A stretch of DNA of 33,420 bases from an uncultured Rhodospirillaceae bacterium (GTDB lineage Bacteria; Pseudomonadota; Alphaproteobacteria; Rhodospirillales; Magnetospirillaceae): NCBI GenBank assembly GCA_903924765.1, contig CAIYCT010000083.1, forward strand, positions 1 to 33,420, in the 5' to 3' direction. Each line of letters opens with the position of its first letter. Position 1 is the first letter of the stretch. Shown piece by piece: positions 24,781-33,068 of this stretch. The notes beneath the pieces were generated by a model. The model had not been told where the DNA came from. It searched no databases and was given only the letters and a program-made list of their open reading frames with translations. The position numbers and the translations under genes were made by a program.

Positions 24781-25894
24781 GCATCAAGCGGCCGGTTTCG
24801 GTCGCTTTGATCGCGGTTTGATCGGCGGTGATAAATCCGCCTTCGACCAACTCTGCCAACCCCTTGCCGTCGATCACCGCGTTCAGCTCCATTCCGCTGA
24901 CCATCTTGAACAAACCGCGATGCAGGCCTCGGGTCAGGCGCAAACCGGTCATCACCATTTCTTCGGCCCGTTCGCGCACCGACAGATCGACCCGTTCCTG
25001 GGTTCCGTGGCCTTGTCGCGCGACCCGCTCCAACCACACATCGGGGGCGCGGTGTTGCCGGGTTGCCGCATTCCACAATCGCCCATGCGCGCCGGGACCG
25101 ATGCCGAGATAATCGCCGCCCATCCAATAGGTCAGATTGTGATGGCACTCCTGTCCTGGCCGGGCGTGATTGCTGATCTCGTAAGCGGGCAGGCCGGCAT
25201 GGTCCAACACTTCTTGGGTGACGGTGAACAGATCGATCTGCACGGATTCGTCGGGCAAAGCGAATTCGCCGCGATTGTAGCGCGGGGCAAAGGCGGTGCC
25301 GTCCTCGATGGTCAATTGATAGACCGACAGATGATCGCCGCACAGCTCCAGGGCTCGGTCTAGTTCTTGCCGCCAGCTATGGACGGTCTGGCCGGGCCGA
25401 GCGTAAATCAAATCGAACGAGTAACGATCGAAGGTTTTGCGCGCCAATTCGATGGCGGTCAGGGACTCGGCCACATCATGGCGGCGACCGAGAAAGGACA
25501 GGATTTGGTTGTCCAGGGCCTGCACGCCCATGGACAGGCGATTGATCCCGGCCGCTTTGAAATCCAAAAAGCGCTGGGCTTCCACGGTCGAGGGATTGGC
25601 TTCCAGGGTGATTTCCACCGCTGGCGCGATAGTCCAATGCTGGGCGATGCGTTCCAGCAGGGCAGCGACGGTGGCGGGCTCCATCAAGGACGGGGTGCCT
25701 CCGCCGAAAAACACGCTGGTCACCGTGCGACCGTGCGCAAGGGCTGCGTACCAATCCAACTCGGTCAGCAAGGCATTGCGCCAGCTTTGGTGATCGATGG
25801 CGGCGGCTTCGTGGCTGTTGAAGTCGCAATAGGGGCATTTGGACAGGCAGAACGGCCAATGGATATAGATGCCAAATCCAGCCGGGTTATCCAA
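24749..25894 (-). CDS. hemW: Radical SAM heme chaperone HemW
   Basis: HemW is a radical SAM protein related to HemN and thought to deliver heme. It has 381 residues. The iron-sulfur motif CLSKCPYC (Cys16, 20, 23) follows IYIHWPF, and then come FFGGGTPSL, the SAM-binding EANPSTVE and [10 protein letters not shown]. The C-terminus includes the winged-helix-like segment ending in AVTAKLLA. The start is TTG at 25894, since the conserved N-terminus begins right there. AAGG lies 6 bases upstream, and it overlaps the rdgB stop by 8 bp. No ATG or GTG is available in a suitable place. The 3' end overlaps the convergent LpoA-like gene. Confidence 0.95.
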   Translation of the reverse strand: MDNPAGFGIYIHWPFCLSKCPYCDFNSHEAAAIDHQSWRNALLTELDWYAALAHGRTVTSVFFGGGTPSLMEPATVAALLERIAQHWTIAPAVEITLEANPSTVEAQRFLDFKAAGINRLSMGVQALDNQILSFLGRRHDVAESLTAIELARKTFDRYSFDLIYARPGQTVHSWRQELDRALELCGDHLSVYQLTIEDGTAFAPRYNRGEFALPDESVQIDLFTVTQEVLDHAGLPAYEISNHARPGQECHHNLTYWMGGDYLGIGPGAHGRLWNAATRQHRAPDVWLERVARQGHGTQERVDLSVRERAEEMVMTGLRLTRGLHRGLFKMVSGMELNAVIDGKGLAELVEGGFITADQTAIKATETGRLMLNAVTAKLLA

Positions 25895-26471
25895 AGCAGG
25901 CCTTGACCAATTGAGAGAAGGCCGCAGCGCGATGGCTGATGGCGTGCTTGGCCTCGGGCTCCATCTGGGCGAAGGTCTGGGTTCCGCCCTGGGGGAAAAA
26001 GATCGGGTCGTAACCAAAACCGTTGGTTCCGATTGGGGCCAAGGCGATGGAGCCTTCCACCTTGCCTTCGAAGGTTTGCAAGGATCCGTCGGGCCAAGCC
26101 AAGGACAGGGCGCAGATGAAACGGGCGGAGCGGTCGAATTGGTCATCCAACCCCGTCAGCACTTTCGTCATAGCCAGGTTAAAATCCTTGGACGGTCCGG
26201 CCCATCGGGCCGAATAGATGCCGGGCTGACCGCCCAGCGCGTCCACCACCAACCCGGAATCGTCGGCCAAGGCGGGAAGATTGGCGGCCTTGGCGGCGGC
26301 CAAGGCTTTCAATTCGGCATTGTCCCGAAAGCTGCTTCCGGTTTCCTCGGGTTCGGGCAAATCCAGATCCTTGGCCGAAATCACCTCGACGTGCCACGGC
26401 GCCAGCAAGTCTCGAATTTCGCGGACCTTGCCGTCGTTGTGGCTGGCGATGACCAGTTTGCTTACCGTCAT
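25887..26471 (-). CDS. rdgB: XTP/dITP pyrophosphatase RdgB
   Basis: RdgB hydrolyses non-canonical purine nucleoside triphosphates (XTP, dITP, ITP) and so keeps them out of DNA. It has 194 residues. The Ham1-family motifs are [36 protein letters not shown], and [13 protein letters not shown] followed by [11 protein letters not shown]. The ATG at 26471 overlaps the rph stop by 4 bp; the longer frame to 26693 is a shadow of rph. Confidence 0.97.
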   Translation of the reverse strand: MTVSKLVIASHNDGKVREIRDLLAPWHVEVISAKDLDLPEPEETGSSFRDNAELKALAAAKAANLPALADDSGLVVDALGGQPGIYSARWAGPSKDFNLAMTKVLTGLDDQFDRSARFICALSLAWPDGSLQTFEGKVEGSIALAPIGTNGFGYDPIFFPQGGTQTFAQMEPEAKHAISHRAAAFSQLVKACFG

Positions 26472-27181
26472 AGAATGGCCTTCTGTTGCGCTACCACCAA
26501 CTGAGCGATGCCTTTTTCGGCCAAATCCAACAACGCGTTGAATTGCGGGCGGGAGAACGGTTTTTCCTCGGCGGTGCCTTGAATCTCGACGATGCCGCCG
26601 GACCCGGTCAGCACGAAGTTGGAATCCGCTTGGGCGTTGGAATCCTCGGCGTAATCCAGATCCAGCACCGCTTGTCCTTCGTAAAGTCCGCACGAAACGG
26701 CGGCCACATGATCGGTCAGGGGAATGGAGGCTAACTTACCCGCCACAACCAGCTTGGCGAAAGCCAGATGCAGGGCCACCCACGCGCCGGTGATCGAGGC
26801 GGTGCGGGTGCCGCCATCCGCTTGCAGGACGTCGCAATCAATGCGCACTTGCATCTCGCCCATGGCGGTCAGATCGGTGACCGAGCGCAAGGATCGGCCG
26901 ATCAGCCGCTGAATTTCGTGGGTACGGCCCGATTGCTTGCCGCGAGCGGCCTCGCGGTCGGTGCGATCATGGGTCGAGCGCGGCAGCATGCCGTATTCCG
27001 CCGTCACCCAGCCCTTGCCGGTGTTGCGCAGGAACGGGGGGACTTTGTCCTCGACCGAGGCGCAGCATAGCACATGGGTGTCGCCGAAGCGGGCCAGACA
27101 GGAGCCTTCGGCGTATTTGGAAAAACCGGGCTCTAGGGAAATGGTGCGCAATTGGTCGAGGGCGCGGCCTGAAGGTCTCAT
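26468..27181 (-). CDS. rph: Ribonuclease PH
   Basis: RNase PH is a phosphate-dependent 3'-5' exoribonuclease that trims tRNA 3' ends. It has 237 residues, close to the usual 238. The N-terminus [48 protein letters not shown] and [18 protein letters not shown] are diagnostic, covering phosphate- and RNA-contact segments. It is the first gene of rph-rdgB-hemW, divergent from hrcA with a 95-bp spacer. Confidence 0.98.
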   Translation of the reverse strand: MRPSGRALDQLRTISLEPGFSKYAEGSCLARFGDTHVLCCASVEDKVPPFLRNTGKGWVTAEYGMLPRSTHDRTDREAARGKQSGRTHEIQRLIGRSLRSVTDLTAMGEMQVRIDCDVLQADGGTRTASITGAWVALHLAFAKLVVAGKLASIPLTDHVAAVSCGLYEGQAVLDLDYAEDSNAQADSNFVLTGSGGIVEIQGTAEEKPFSRPQFNALLDLAEKGIAQLVVAQQKAIL

Positions 27182-27242
27182 AGGGGCTCTTTCGGTCGGG
27201 GAGTGTGATACGATGGCCTCACCCTACTTGTTCGCGCCGTCG

Positions 27243-27270
27243 TTGACAACGACCCGTTCCCCATTAGATA
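27243..27270 (+). promoter_or_regulatory. Predicted hrcA promoter, near-leaderless
   Basis: A perfect TTGACA (27243-27248) and TAGATA (27265-27270) are separated by 16 bp. Transcription would start about 6-8 bases later, at or next to the hrcA ATG (27277). No CIRCE element (TTAGCACTC-N9-GAGTGCTAA) is present in the spacer. Confidence 0.55.
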
Positions 27271-27276
27271 TGAGCC

Positions 27277-28338
27277 ATGCTTCGCAATAAGACGCCAGTC
27301 ATCGCCGAATTAAACGAACGGTCGCGGGAAGTGTTCCGCCAGCTGGTGGAAGCCTATGTGCAAACCGGCGAGCCCGTGGGGTCGCGCACCTTGTCGCGGC
27401 GTCTTAACGTGTCGCTGTCGCCAGCCACTATCCGCAACGTCATGGCTGATTTGGAGGATGCGGGTTTGCTGTACGCGCCGCACGTCTCGGCGGGACGGCT
27501 GCCCACCCAGATTGGTATGCGCCTGTTCGTCAACGGACTGCTGGAAGTCGGCGGGTTGGCGGCGGATGAGCGGGCTACGCTGGATTCCCAATGCCGCTCC
27601 GCCGGTAAAAGCGTCGAGCAAGCCTTGGGCGAAGCCATCGGAGCGTTATCGGGCCTGTCGCGATGTGCCGGCATGGTGGTGTCGCCCAAAACCCGGCGCA
27701 GCTTGAAACAGATCGAATTCATCGGCCTTGGGCACGGACGCGCTTTGGTGGTGTTGGTGACCGAAGATGGATTGGTGGAAAACCGACTGCTGGATCTGCC
27801 GGTGGGCGTGGGACCCAGCGCTTTGATCGAGGCTACCAATTATTTGAACGACCGCCTTCGGGGCCGCGATCTGGATCAGGTCATGGTCGAAATCATGGCC
27901 GAACTGGATGATCAACGCACGCAATTGGACGAATTGACCAAGCGCGTGGTAGCCACCGGCCTTGCCACCTGGGCAGGGGGCGGAGACGACAGCGCGTTGA
28001 TCGTGCGCGGCACCTCGCACCTTTTGGAAGACGTGGCGGCGGTCGAGGATTTGGAACATATCCGCACCTTGTTCGACGCGCTCGAAACCAACCGCCAGTT
28101 TCTGAAATTGGTGGAATTGGCCGAGGGCGCCGAAGGGGTGCAGATTTTTATCGGCTCGGAAAATGAATTATTCGGTTTAACCGGATGCTCCATGGTGGTA
28201 GCACCCTATCGCGACACCCGTGAACGGATCGTCGGGGCCATCGGGGTGATCGGCCCCACTCGACTGAATTTCGCCCGCATCATTCCCATGGTGGATTATA
28301 CCGCCAAGATGATCGGACGCTTTATTGGACCAACTTGA
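27277..28338 (+). CDS. hrcA: Heat-inducible transcriptional repressor HrcA
   Basis: HrcA represses chaperone operons by binding CIRCE operators, with activity tuned by GroEL. It has 353 residues. The N-terminal winged helix reads ELNERSREVFRQLVEAYVQT, GEPVGSRTLSRRLNVSLSPA and TIRNVMADLEDAGLL. The GAF-like dimerisation domain follows, and VQIFIGSENELFGLTGCSMV plus IGVIGPTRLNFARIIPMVDY mark the C-terminus. Only a weak ribosome site is seen before the ATG, in agreement with a very short leader. No CIRCE is in its own promoter, so it does not look autoregulated from here. grpE follows 19 bp downstream. Confidence 0.97.
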   Translation: MLRNKTPVIAELNERSREVFRQLVEAYVQTGEPVGSRTLSRRLNVSLSPATIRNVMADLEDAGLLYAPHVSAGRLPTQIGMRLFVNGLLEVGGLAADERATLDSQCRSAGKSVEQALGEAIGALSGLSRCAGMVVSPKTRRSLKQIEFIGLGHGRALVVLVTEDGLVENRLLDLPVGVGPSALIEATNYLNDRLRGRDLDQVMVEIMAELDDQRTQLDELTKRVVATGLATWAGGGDDSALIVRGTSHLLEDVAAVEDLEHIRTLFDALETNRQFLKLVELAEGAEGVQIFIGSENELFGLTGCSMVVAPYRDTRERIVGAIGVIGPTRLNFARIIPMVDYTAKMIGRFIGPT

Positions 28339-28357
28339 CACTGGCAATGGAACGATG

Positions 28358-28966
28358 ATGACCGAAGAAAACGAAGCTCCCGAAACGACCGAGGACATGG
28401 CGCTGCCCCAACAGGAAGCCGCTCCAGAACAAGTCCAGGACCCTGTCCAGGCCTTGGCCGAACGAGTCCAGCAATTGGAAGCGGATTTGGTCACGGCCAA
28501 GAATGACGTCCTGTACGCCAAGGCCGAAACCGAGAATGTGCGTCGCCGTTTGGAGGTTCAGGCCGAGGATCGCGGCAAATACGCGGTGGTCAATTTCGCC
28601 AAGGATGTCTTGAGCGTTGCCGACAATCTGCGCCGCGCCCTGGACGCGGTGCCCGTCGATCAACGTGACAGCAGCGAACTGGTCAAGAACCTATCCGTGG
28701 GCGTGGAAATGACCGAGCGGGAATTGCTGGGGTCGCTGGAACGCTATGGCATCCGTCCCATTGCCGCCAAGGGCGAGCGCTTCGACGCCAACCTGCATCA
28801 GGCGATGATGGAAATGGAAGACACCACCGTCCCCGCCGGAACCGTGGTTTTGGTCATGCAGACCGGCTACAAGATCCATGATCGCCTGTTGCGTCCGGCC
28901 CTGGTCGGCGTGTCCAAAGGCGGACCCAAAGCTCCCTCCGGCGAACAAGTCGATACCAACGCTTAA
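28358..28966 (+). CDS. grpE: Nucleotide exchange factor GrpE
   Basis: GrpE releases ADP from DnaK in the cytoplasmic chaperone cycle. It has 202 residues. An acidic disordered N-terminus (about 1-40) leads to the long coiled coil (VQQLEADLVTAKNDVLYAKAE in part, then ETENVRRRLE) and the beta-domain with GVEMTERELLGSLERYGI, FDANLHQAMMEME and GYKIHDRLLRPALVGVSKG. Two consecutive ATGs (28355, 28358) exist; GGAA sits 5 bases before the second. dnaK is not in this window. A strong hairpin follows the gene. Confidence 0.97.
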   Translation: MTEENEAPETTEDMALPQQEAAPEQVQDPVQALAERVQQLEADLVTAKNDVLYAKAETENVRRRLEVQAEDRGKYAVVNFAKDVLSVADNLRRALDAVPVDQRDSSELVKNLSVGVEMTERELLGSLERYGIRPIAAKGERFDANLHQAMMEMEDTTVPAGTVVLVMQTGYKIHDRLLRPALVGVSKGGPKAPSGEQVDTNA

Positions 28967-28981
28967 TGGAACCAGGGGTCC

Positions 28982-29003
28982 AAGGGGGAACTCGTTCCCC
29001 CTT
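28982..29003. terminator. Shared hairpin between grpE and the convergent epimerase gene
   Basis: AAGGGGGAA (28982-28990) pairs perfectly with TTCCCCCTT (28995-29003) around a CTCG tetraloop. The hairpin lies 15 bp after the grpE stop, and its right arm includes the stop codon of the converging gene (29002-29004). The T run is very short in both directions, so termination efficiency is uncertain. Confidence 0.65.
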
Positions 29004-29916
29004 AAAATCCTCCTATTCCTTTTAATCCCTCATCCAAACTAACCGGCGGCTTCCATCCCAAGGCCCGCAGGGGCGCATCGTCCACGATCAGGGAACCGGT
29101 CAGGCGGTGGATGGTGGCTTGCCGTCCGGTCAGGTTTCCGACCAATCTCAACATCCCCACCGGCACCGGCACCAGCAAGGCGGGCGCGCCCAGCGCCTGT
29201 CCCATGCGCCGAAACAGATCCGGAACCGAAATGTTTTCGTCGTCGCGCAACAGGTAGGTGTGGCCGATGGTGGAATCGTGCGTCAAGCAAAAGCCGATGG
29301 CGTCGGACAGATTGGCCAAGCCGATCAGGCTGCGCATATTCTTAACCCCGCCCAGCGGAATGGGAATGCGGCGCTTCAACAATTGGCGCATGCGTTCCAG
29401 ATTGCCCTTGGCATGAGGGCCGTGGATCAAAGGCGGGCGCAGGATGGTCAATTTCAGACCGGGCATTGCCCGCAAGCCAATCTCGGCGTCCAGCTTCGAG
29501 CGTCCATAGGGGTCTTGCGGATTGGGCGGGTCGAGGGCGGTATAGGGACGGTCGGTGGCGGTGACCTCGCCATTGACCTTGACCGTGCTGATGAAGACAA
29601 ACCGCCGCTCGCCCGCTTGCGCCGCCAGCCGCAGAGTGCCGTCGCGGTTTATGCGGTCGTACAGGCTGGCGGGGTCGGACGCGTCCATGATATGGGCGCG
29701 GGCGGCCAGATGTACCACCGCATCGATTCCCTGCAAAGCGCTGGTCCAATCGGTGTCGGGTCCGATTTCGCCAATCATTCGTGGTTCGGTTCCCGGCGGT
29801 GCTTGTTTACCGGTGCGCAATGCCGCTGCCACACGAAAGCCCTTTGCCAGCAACGTGGCGCAGACCGTGGGGCCGGTAAAGCCGGTGGCGCCGGTTACCA
29901 AAATTGTTTTTGTCAT
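29002..29916 (-). CDS. NAD-dependent epimerase/reductase for sugar nucleotides
   Basis: This is a 304-residue short-chain dehydrogenase of the extended type. The N-terminal TKTILVTGATGFTGPTV has the Gly-rich NAD(P)-binding motif, VVHLAARAHIMD follows, and the catalytic Tyr/Lys appear as DPYGRSKLDAE (Y-x-x-x-K). It resembles WbpV/WreQ-type 4-reductases and UDP-glucose 4-epimerases of O-antigen clusters. The ATG at 29916 overlaps the stop of the WecA/WbpL-type gene by 4 bp; a GTG seven codons earlier is possible but lies inside that gene. It acts in the cytoplasm on a nucleotide sugar; the exact sugar is not shown by the sequence. Confidence 0.88.
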   Translation of the reverse strand: MTKTILVTGATGFTGPTVCATLLAKGFRVAAALRTGKQAPPGTEPRMIGEIGPDTDWTSALQGIDAVVHLAARAHIMDASDPASLYDRINRDGTLRLAAQAGERRFVFISTVKVNGEVTATDRPYTALDPPNPQDPYGRSKLDAEIGLRAMPGLKLTILRPPLIHGPHAKGNLERMRQLLKRRIPIPLGGVKNMRSLIGLANLSDAIGFCLTHDSTIGHTYLLRDDENISVPDLFRRMGQALGAPALLVPVPVGMLRLVGNLTGRQATIHRLTGSLIVDDAPLRALGWKPPVSLDEGLKGIGGF

Positions 29917-30851
29917 GGGGGCGCGTTCCGGCCCCACCAGCGCAGCAGGGCCAACAAAGCGGTGACGATCAGGGCCGCCAGCGACAGGCCGATGCCCTGT
30001 TGGCCGATGTCGGCAATCCAGGCGGCAAAGATCAGACCCAAATTGCCCATAAGAATGGTGGTTGAAACCAGGACCGGTCCGGCACCGCCACGACTGGCGC
30101 GCTGATAAAAATGCTTGCGGTGGGCCTGCCAGATTTTTTCACCGTTCAGCAATCGGATCAGCAAGGTCCAACTGGCGTCGGCCCAATAATAAGCAGGCAG
30201 GATCAGGGAGGCGGCCCAATGACCGGCCAGGGCCAGTTGGATCAACAGCCCGCCGATCAGCAGACCCAGCGGCACGCTGCCGGCATCGCCCAGAAACACT
30301 TTGGCCGGATGCCAGTTCCACACCAGAAACCCCAATCCACCGGCGGCAAGGCATAGGCCGGGCAGAATCAGATCCTGAGTGGCGTCGGCATGGGCCGCGA
30401 TCAGGGCGATTCCAACGCCCAGACAGCCGGTTTCCACGCCGGTTATGCCGTCGATGCCGTCCATGAAATTGTACAGATTGACGAACCACAGCAATCCGAA
30501 CGCCAGTACCGCAGCCAATACCCAATGAGGAAGCGGCAGAAAGGCCAGGAATGCCGCCACCGCCATCGCTTGAAAGGCCAGTCGCAGAATAGGCGGCAGT
30601 CCGCGCTTATCGTCAATCCACGACGCGCCCATCAAAATCAATGCGCCGATCAGCAACGGCCAAGGCCGATAGTCGCTGAACACCAGCCACGGGAACAAAA
30701 TGGCGGGAATGACGCCCAATCCGCCGCCGCGTGGGGTGGGGACGGTATGGCTGGAACGGTGATTGGGATGATCCAGGGTTAGACGGGTCAGCACCAACGC
30801 CACCGCCCAAACCGTTAGGGCGAAAGCGGTGATGGCGGCGATAGTGGTCAT
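29913..30851 (-). CDS. WecA/WbpL-type initiating sugar-phosphate transferase
   Basis: This is a 312-residue integral membrane protein (glycosyltransferase family 4) that should transfer an N-acetylhexosamine-1-phosphate to undecaprenyl phosphate, the first step of surface glycan assembly. About nine to ten hydrophobic helices are visible. Motifs: LDHPNHRSSHTVPTPRGGG near the N-terminus, the catalytic NLYNFMDGIDGITG, FLGDAGSVPLG, and the substrate loop AHRKHFYQRA. That loop is of the WbpL/WbcO kind rather than MraY. The ATG lies 7 bp after the stop of the upstream dehydrogenase gene and the epimerase gene overlaps its end, so three genes are probably one operon. Confidence 0.92.
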   Translation of the reverse strand: MTTIAAITAFALTVWAVALVLTRLTLDHPNHRSSHTVPTPRGGGLGVIPAILFPWLVFSDYRPWPLLIGALILMGASWIDDKRGLPPILRLAFQAMAVAAFLAFLPLPHWVLAAVLAFGLLWFVNLYNFMDGIDGITGVETGCLGVGIALIAAHADATQDLILPGLCLAAGGLGFLVWNWHPAKVFLGDAGSVPLGLLIGGLLIQLALAGHWAASLILPAYYWADASWTLLIRLLNGEKIWQAHRKHFYQRASRGGAGPVLVSTTILMGNLGLIFAAWIADIGQQGIGLSLAALIVTALLALLRWWGRNAPP

Positions 30852-30858
30852 GATCGGG

Positions 30859-33012
30859 CTAGTCCAGGGCGACCGAATGGCCCAGACGCAGCGAGTCCAG
30901 AACCAATAAGGTGGCTTGGCTGGTTTCCAGCAGTTCTTCCTCGTCCACCGGCGCGGGTCCGCCCAAGGCCACCGCTTGGACGAAGGCGGACAATTCTTCA
31001 CTGTGGCCTTTGTCTTGTCCGGCGCGGGCTTTGATGATCCGCGACTTGCCGTTGCCGGTGATGGACAGGGACAGAAAATTATCCATCGCCAAGACCGTTC
31101 CACCGGCAAAACATTCAATCCGTTCCTTGGAATAGGCCGAATCGCCCATGGAGGTATAAAGGATGCTGGCCAAGCTGCCATCGGCAAAGGTCAAGGTCAC
31201 CGCCACGTCGTCGTTGGTTTCTTGCGGCGCCAAGGCCGCTTGAGCATCCACCTTGACGATGGCGGCCCCGGCCAGAAAGCGGGCCAAATCGATAAAATGG
31301 CACAGTTCGCCCAGAATGCGTCCGCCACCTTCCGCTTCGGCATTGACCCAGGACTCAGGCGGCAGGGCACCGGCATTGACACGGATCGAGATCACCTTGG
31401 GGCCGGGATGGCGGGCCAGTTCGGATTGCATGGTCACCGCGAAAGGCGCGAAGCGGCGGTTGAAGCCCACTTGGAAAAAGGTGTTGGCGCTATGGCGGGC
31501 CTTGCGCACCAAATTGACCTGCTCCATGGACAGGGCCAGGGGCTTTTCCACCAGCACCGATTTGCCCGCTTCCAAGCAGGCGGCTACCCATTGGGCATGG
31601 TCGGAATGGCGGGTGGCGACCAAAACCGCGTTGATGGCGGGGTCGGCCAGGATATCGGCGGCGTCAGTCGTCGAGCGCAGGAAATTGAAGGTTTGTTGGC
31701 CATGATCGGCGGTATGGCCGCGCGTGGTGGCCAGGGCTACCAGATCCACGTTGGACAGCCGGGCCAGTTCGGGCAACAAAACGGTGCGGGCGAAGGACCC
31801 AGCGCCGATGACGCCCAAGGCGCACCGTCCCGAAGCGGGAGCGGAAGACGCGGGCAGGGCGGTCGCGGGCACCGCATGGTCGGGATAGGTCAACACCACG
31901 CCCAAATGAGGTTCGCTACCTTCGGTGACCAATTCATAAGCTTGTTCGGCCTGATCGATGGCGAAGCGGTGGGTGATCAGCGGGGCTACGTGTAGCGAGC
32001 GTGGCAAGGATGGCGACATCAACCGCAAGGATTCGGCAAGATTCTCGGTCTCGGTCCAGCGTACCCAGCCCACCGGATATTTGACGCCGCTCATTTCGAA
32101 ATCATCGTCATAACGGCCGGGTCCGTATGACCGCGACACCATCAACGACAACTCTTTTTTCATGAAGGCGGCATAGGGGAATTCGGTGCCGGTCTTGCCC
32201 ACCATAACTACCCGCGCTCGGTCGCGGGCCAGATCGGCGGCCAGTTCCAAAGGTTCGCTGGATTGGGTGGCGGCGGCAATTAATATCCCATCGACGCCTC
32301 GGCCCTGGCTCAACGCGCCCACCGCCTCGGCCAAACCGGGTTCGCCCAAAATCCAGGTCAATTCGGTCCCGAAACGGGCGGCCAATTCCAGGCGATCCTT
32401 ATTGACGTCCACGGCGATGACCCGCGCGCCCTGCAAGGCCAGCAATTGCGCCGACAATTGGCCCACCAATCCCACGCCCATGACCAGCACCACGTCGCCC
32501 AGGCCCGCGCCCAAATTGCGCACGCCCGCCAAGGCAATGGCGGACAGGGTGCCGAAACAGGCCTGATCATAGGTTACATCGTCGGGAATGGGCGCGGCCA
32601 GCGATGTGGGAACGCAATCGAATTCGGCATGGTTGGCGATCCCGGCCCCGGCCAAGGCCACCCGTTGGCCGGTGCGGAAGGCGCCTTCGGTTCCCGGCCC
32701 CAAGGCGATCACCTCGCCCGCGGCGGAATAGCCCAAAGGCAAAGGTTCGTCTAAACGAGCCATCACCGCCTTGAAGGTGGCGGCCAAGCCGTCGCGGCGG
32801 GCCTTATCTAGAACCTTGCGCACCAGATCGGGGCGCTCTTTCGCCTTGCCCGCCAAGCTTTTGCGGGCGAAATCGATGACCATGCGCTCGGTGCCCGCGC
32901 TGATCAGCGAGGCATGCACGCGCACCAAGACCGAACCGGCGCGAACGCGCGGCGCGGGGACGTTCTTCAAAGACAGCTTGCCAGAACGGGCGCTTTGGAT
33001 AACTTGTTTCAT
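30859..33012 (-). CDS. Two-domain dehydrogenase: MDR alcohol dehydrogenase + Gfo/Idh/MocA
   Basis: This is a 717-residue fusion. Residues 1 to about 355 form a medium-chain dehydrogenase (SLISAGTERMVIDFARKSL, LGYSAAGEVIALG, then the Rossmann motif VLVMGVGLVGQL). Residues from about 375 form a Gfo/Idh/MocA oxidoreductase (GVIGAGSFARTVLLPEL, VLVEKPLAL, GEL plus CHFIDLARFL). Such fusions are common in LPS and exopolysaccharide clusters, where they are thought to alter a sugar or sugar acid, but no substrate is established. The ATG at 33012 begins the conserved MKQVIQS; the longer frame runs into the divergent gmhA gene and is rejected. It heads the operon ending in the epimerase gene. Confidence 0.93.
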   Translation of the reverse strand: MKQVIQSARSGKLSLKNVPAPRVRAGSVLVRVHASLISAGTERMVIDFARKSLAGKAKERPDLVRKVLDKARRDGLAATFKAVMARLDEPLPLGYSAAGEVIALGPGTEGAFRTGQRVALAGAGIANHAEFDCVPTSLAAPIPDDVTYDQACFGTLSAIALAGVRNLGAGLGDVVLVMGVGLVGQLSAQLLALQGARVIAVDVNKDRLELAARFGTELTWILGEPGLAEAVGALSQGRGVDGILIAAATQSSEPLELAADLARDRARVVMVGKTGTEFPYAAFMKKELSLMVSRSYGPGRYDDDFEMSGVKYPVGWVRWTETENLAESLRLMSPSLPRSLHVAPLITHRFAIDQAEQAYELVTEGSEPHLGVVLTYPDHAVPATALPASSAPASGRCALGVIGAGSFARTVLLPELARLSNVDLVALATTRGHTADHGQQTFNFLRSTTDAADILADPAINAVLVATRHSDHAQWVAACLEAGKSVLVEKPLALSMEQVNLVRKARHSANTFFQVGFNRRFAPFAVTMQSELARHPGPKVISIRVNAGALPPESWVNAEAEGGGRILGELCHFIDLARFLAGAAIVKVDAQAALAPQETNDDVAVTLTFADGSLASILYTSMGDSAYSKERIECFAGGTVLAMDNFLSLSITGNGKSRIIKARAGQDKGHSEELSAFVQAVALGGPAPVDEEELLETSQATLLVLDSLRLGHSVALD

Positions 33013-33068
33013 GGAACATGCTGATACACTGAACCCGGTATACTGCCAAGAGCCACGAAGGAATAGTG

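Noticed and set aside
27182..27276. Possible CIRCE operator or sigma-32 promoter before hrcA
   Set aside because: No TTAGCACTC/GAGTGCTAA pair is present. CTTGTT and CCCCAT occur, but with a spacing of about 26 bp, too long for a heat-shock promoter.
29107..30105. 332-codon plus-strand open frame opposite the epimerase gene
   Set aside because: The translation has no recognisable domain, and the minus-strand genes there carry clear motifs; it is a shadow.
30916..31995. 359-codon plus-strand open frame opposite the two-domain dehydrogenase
   Set aside because: Gly/Gln/His-rich translation without domains, antisense to a complete Gfo/Idh/MocA domain.
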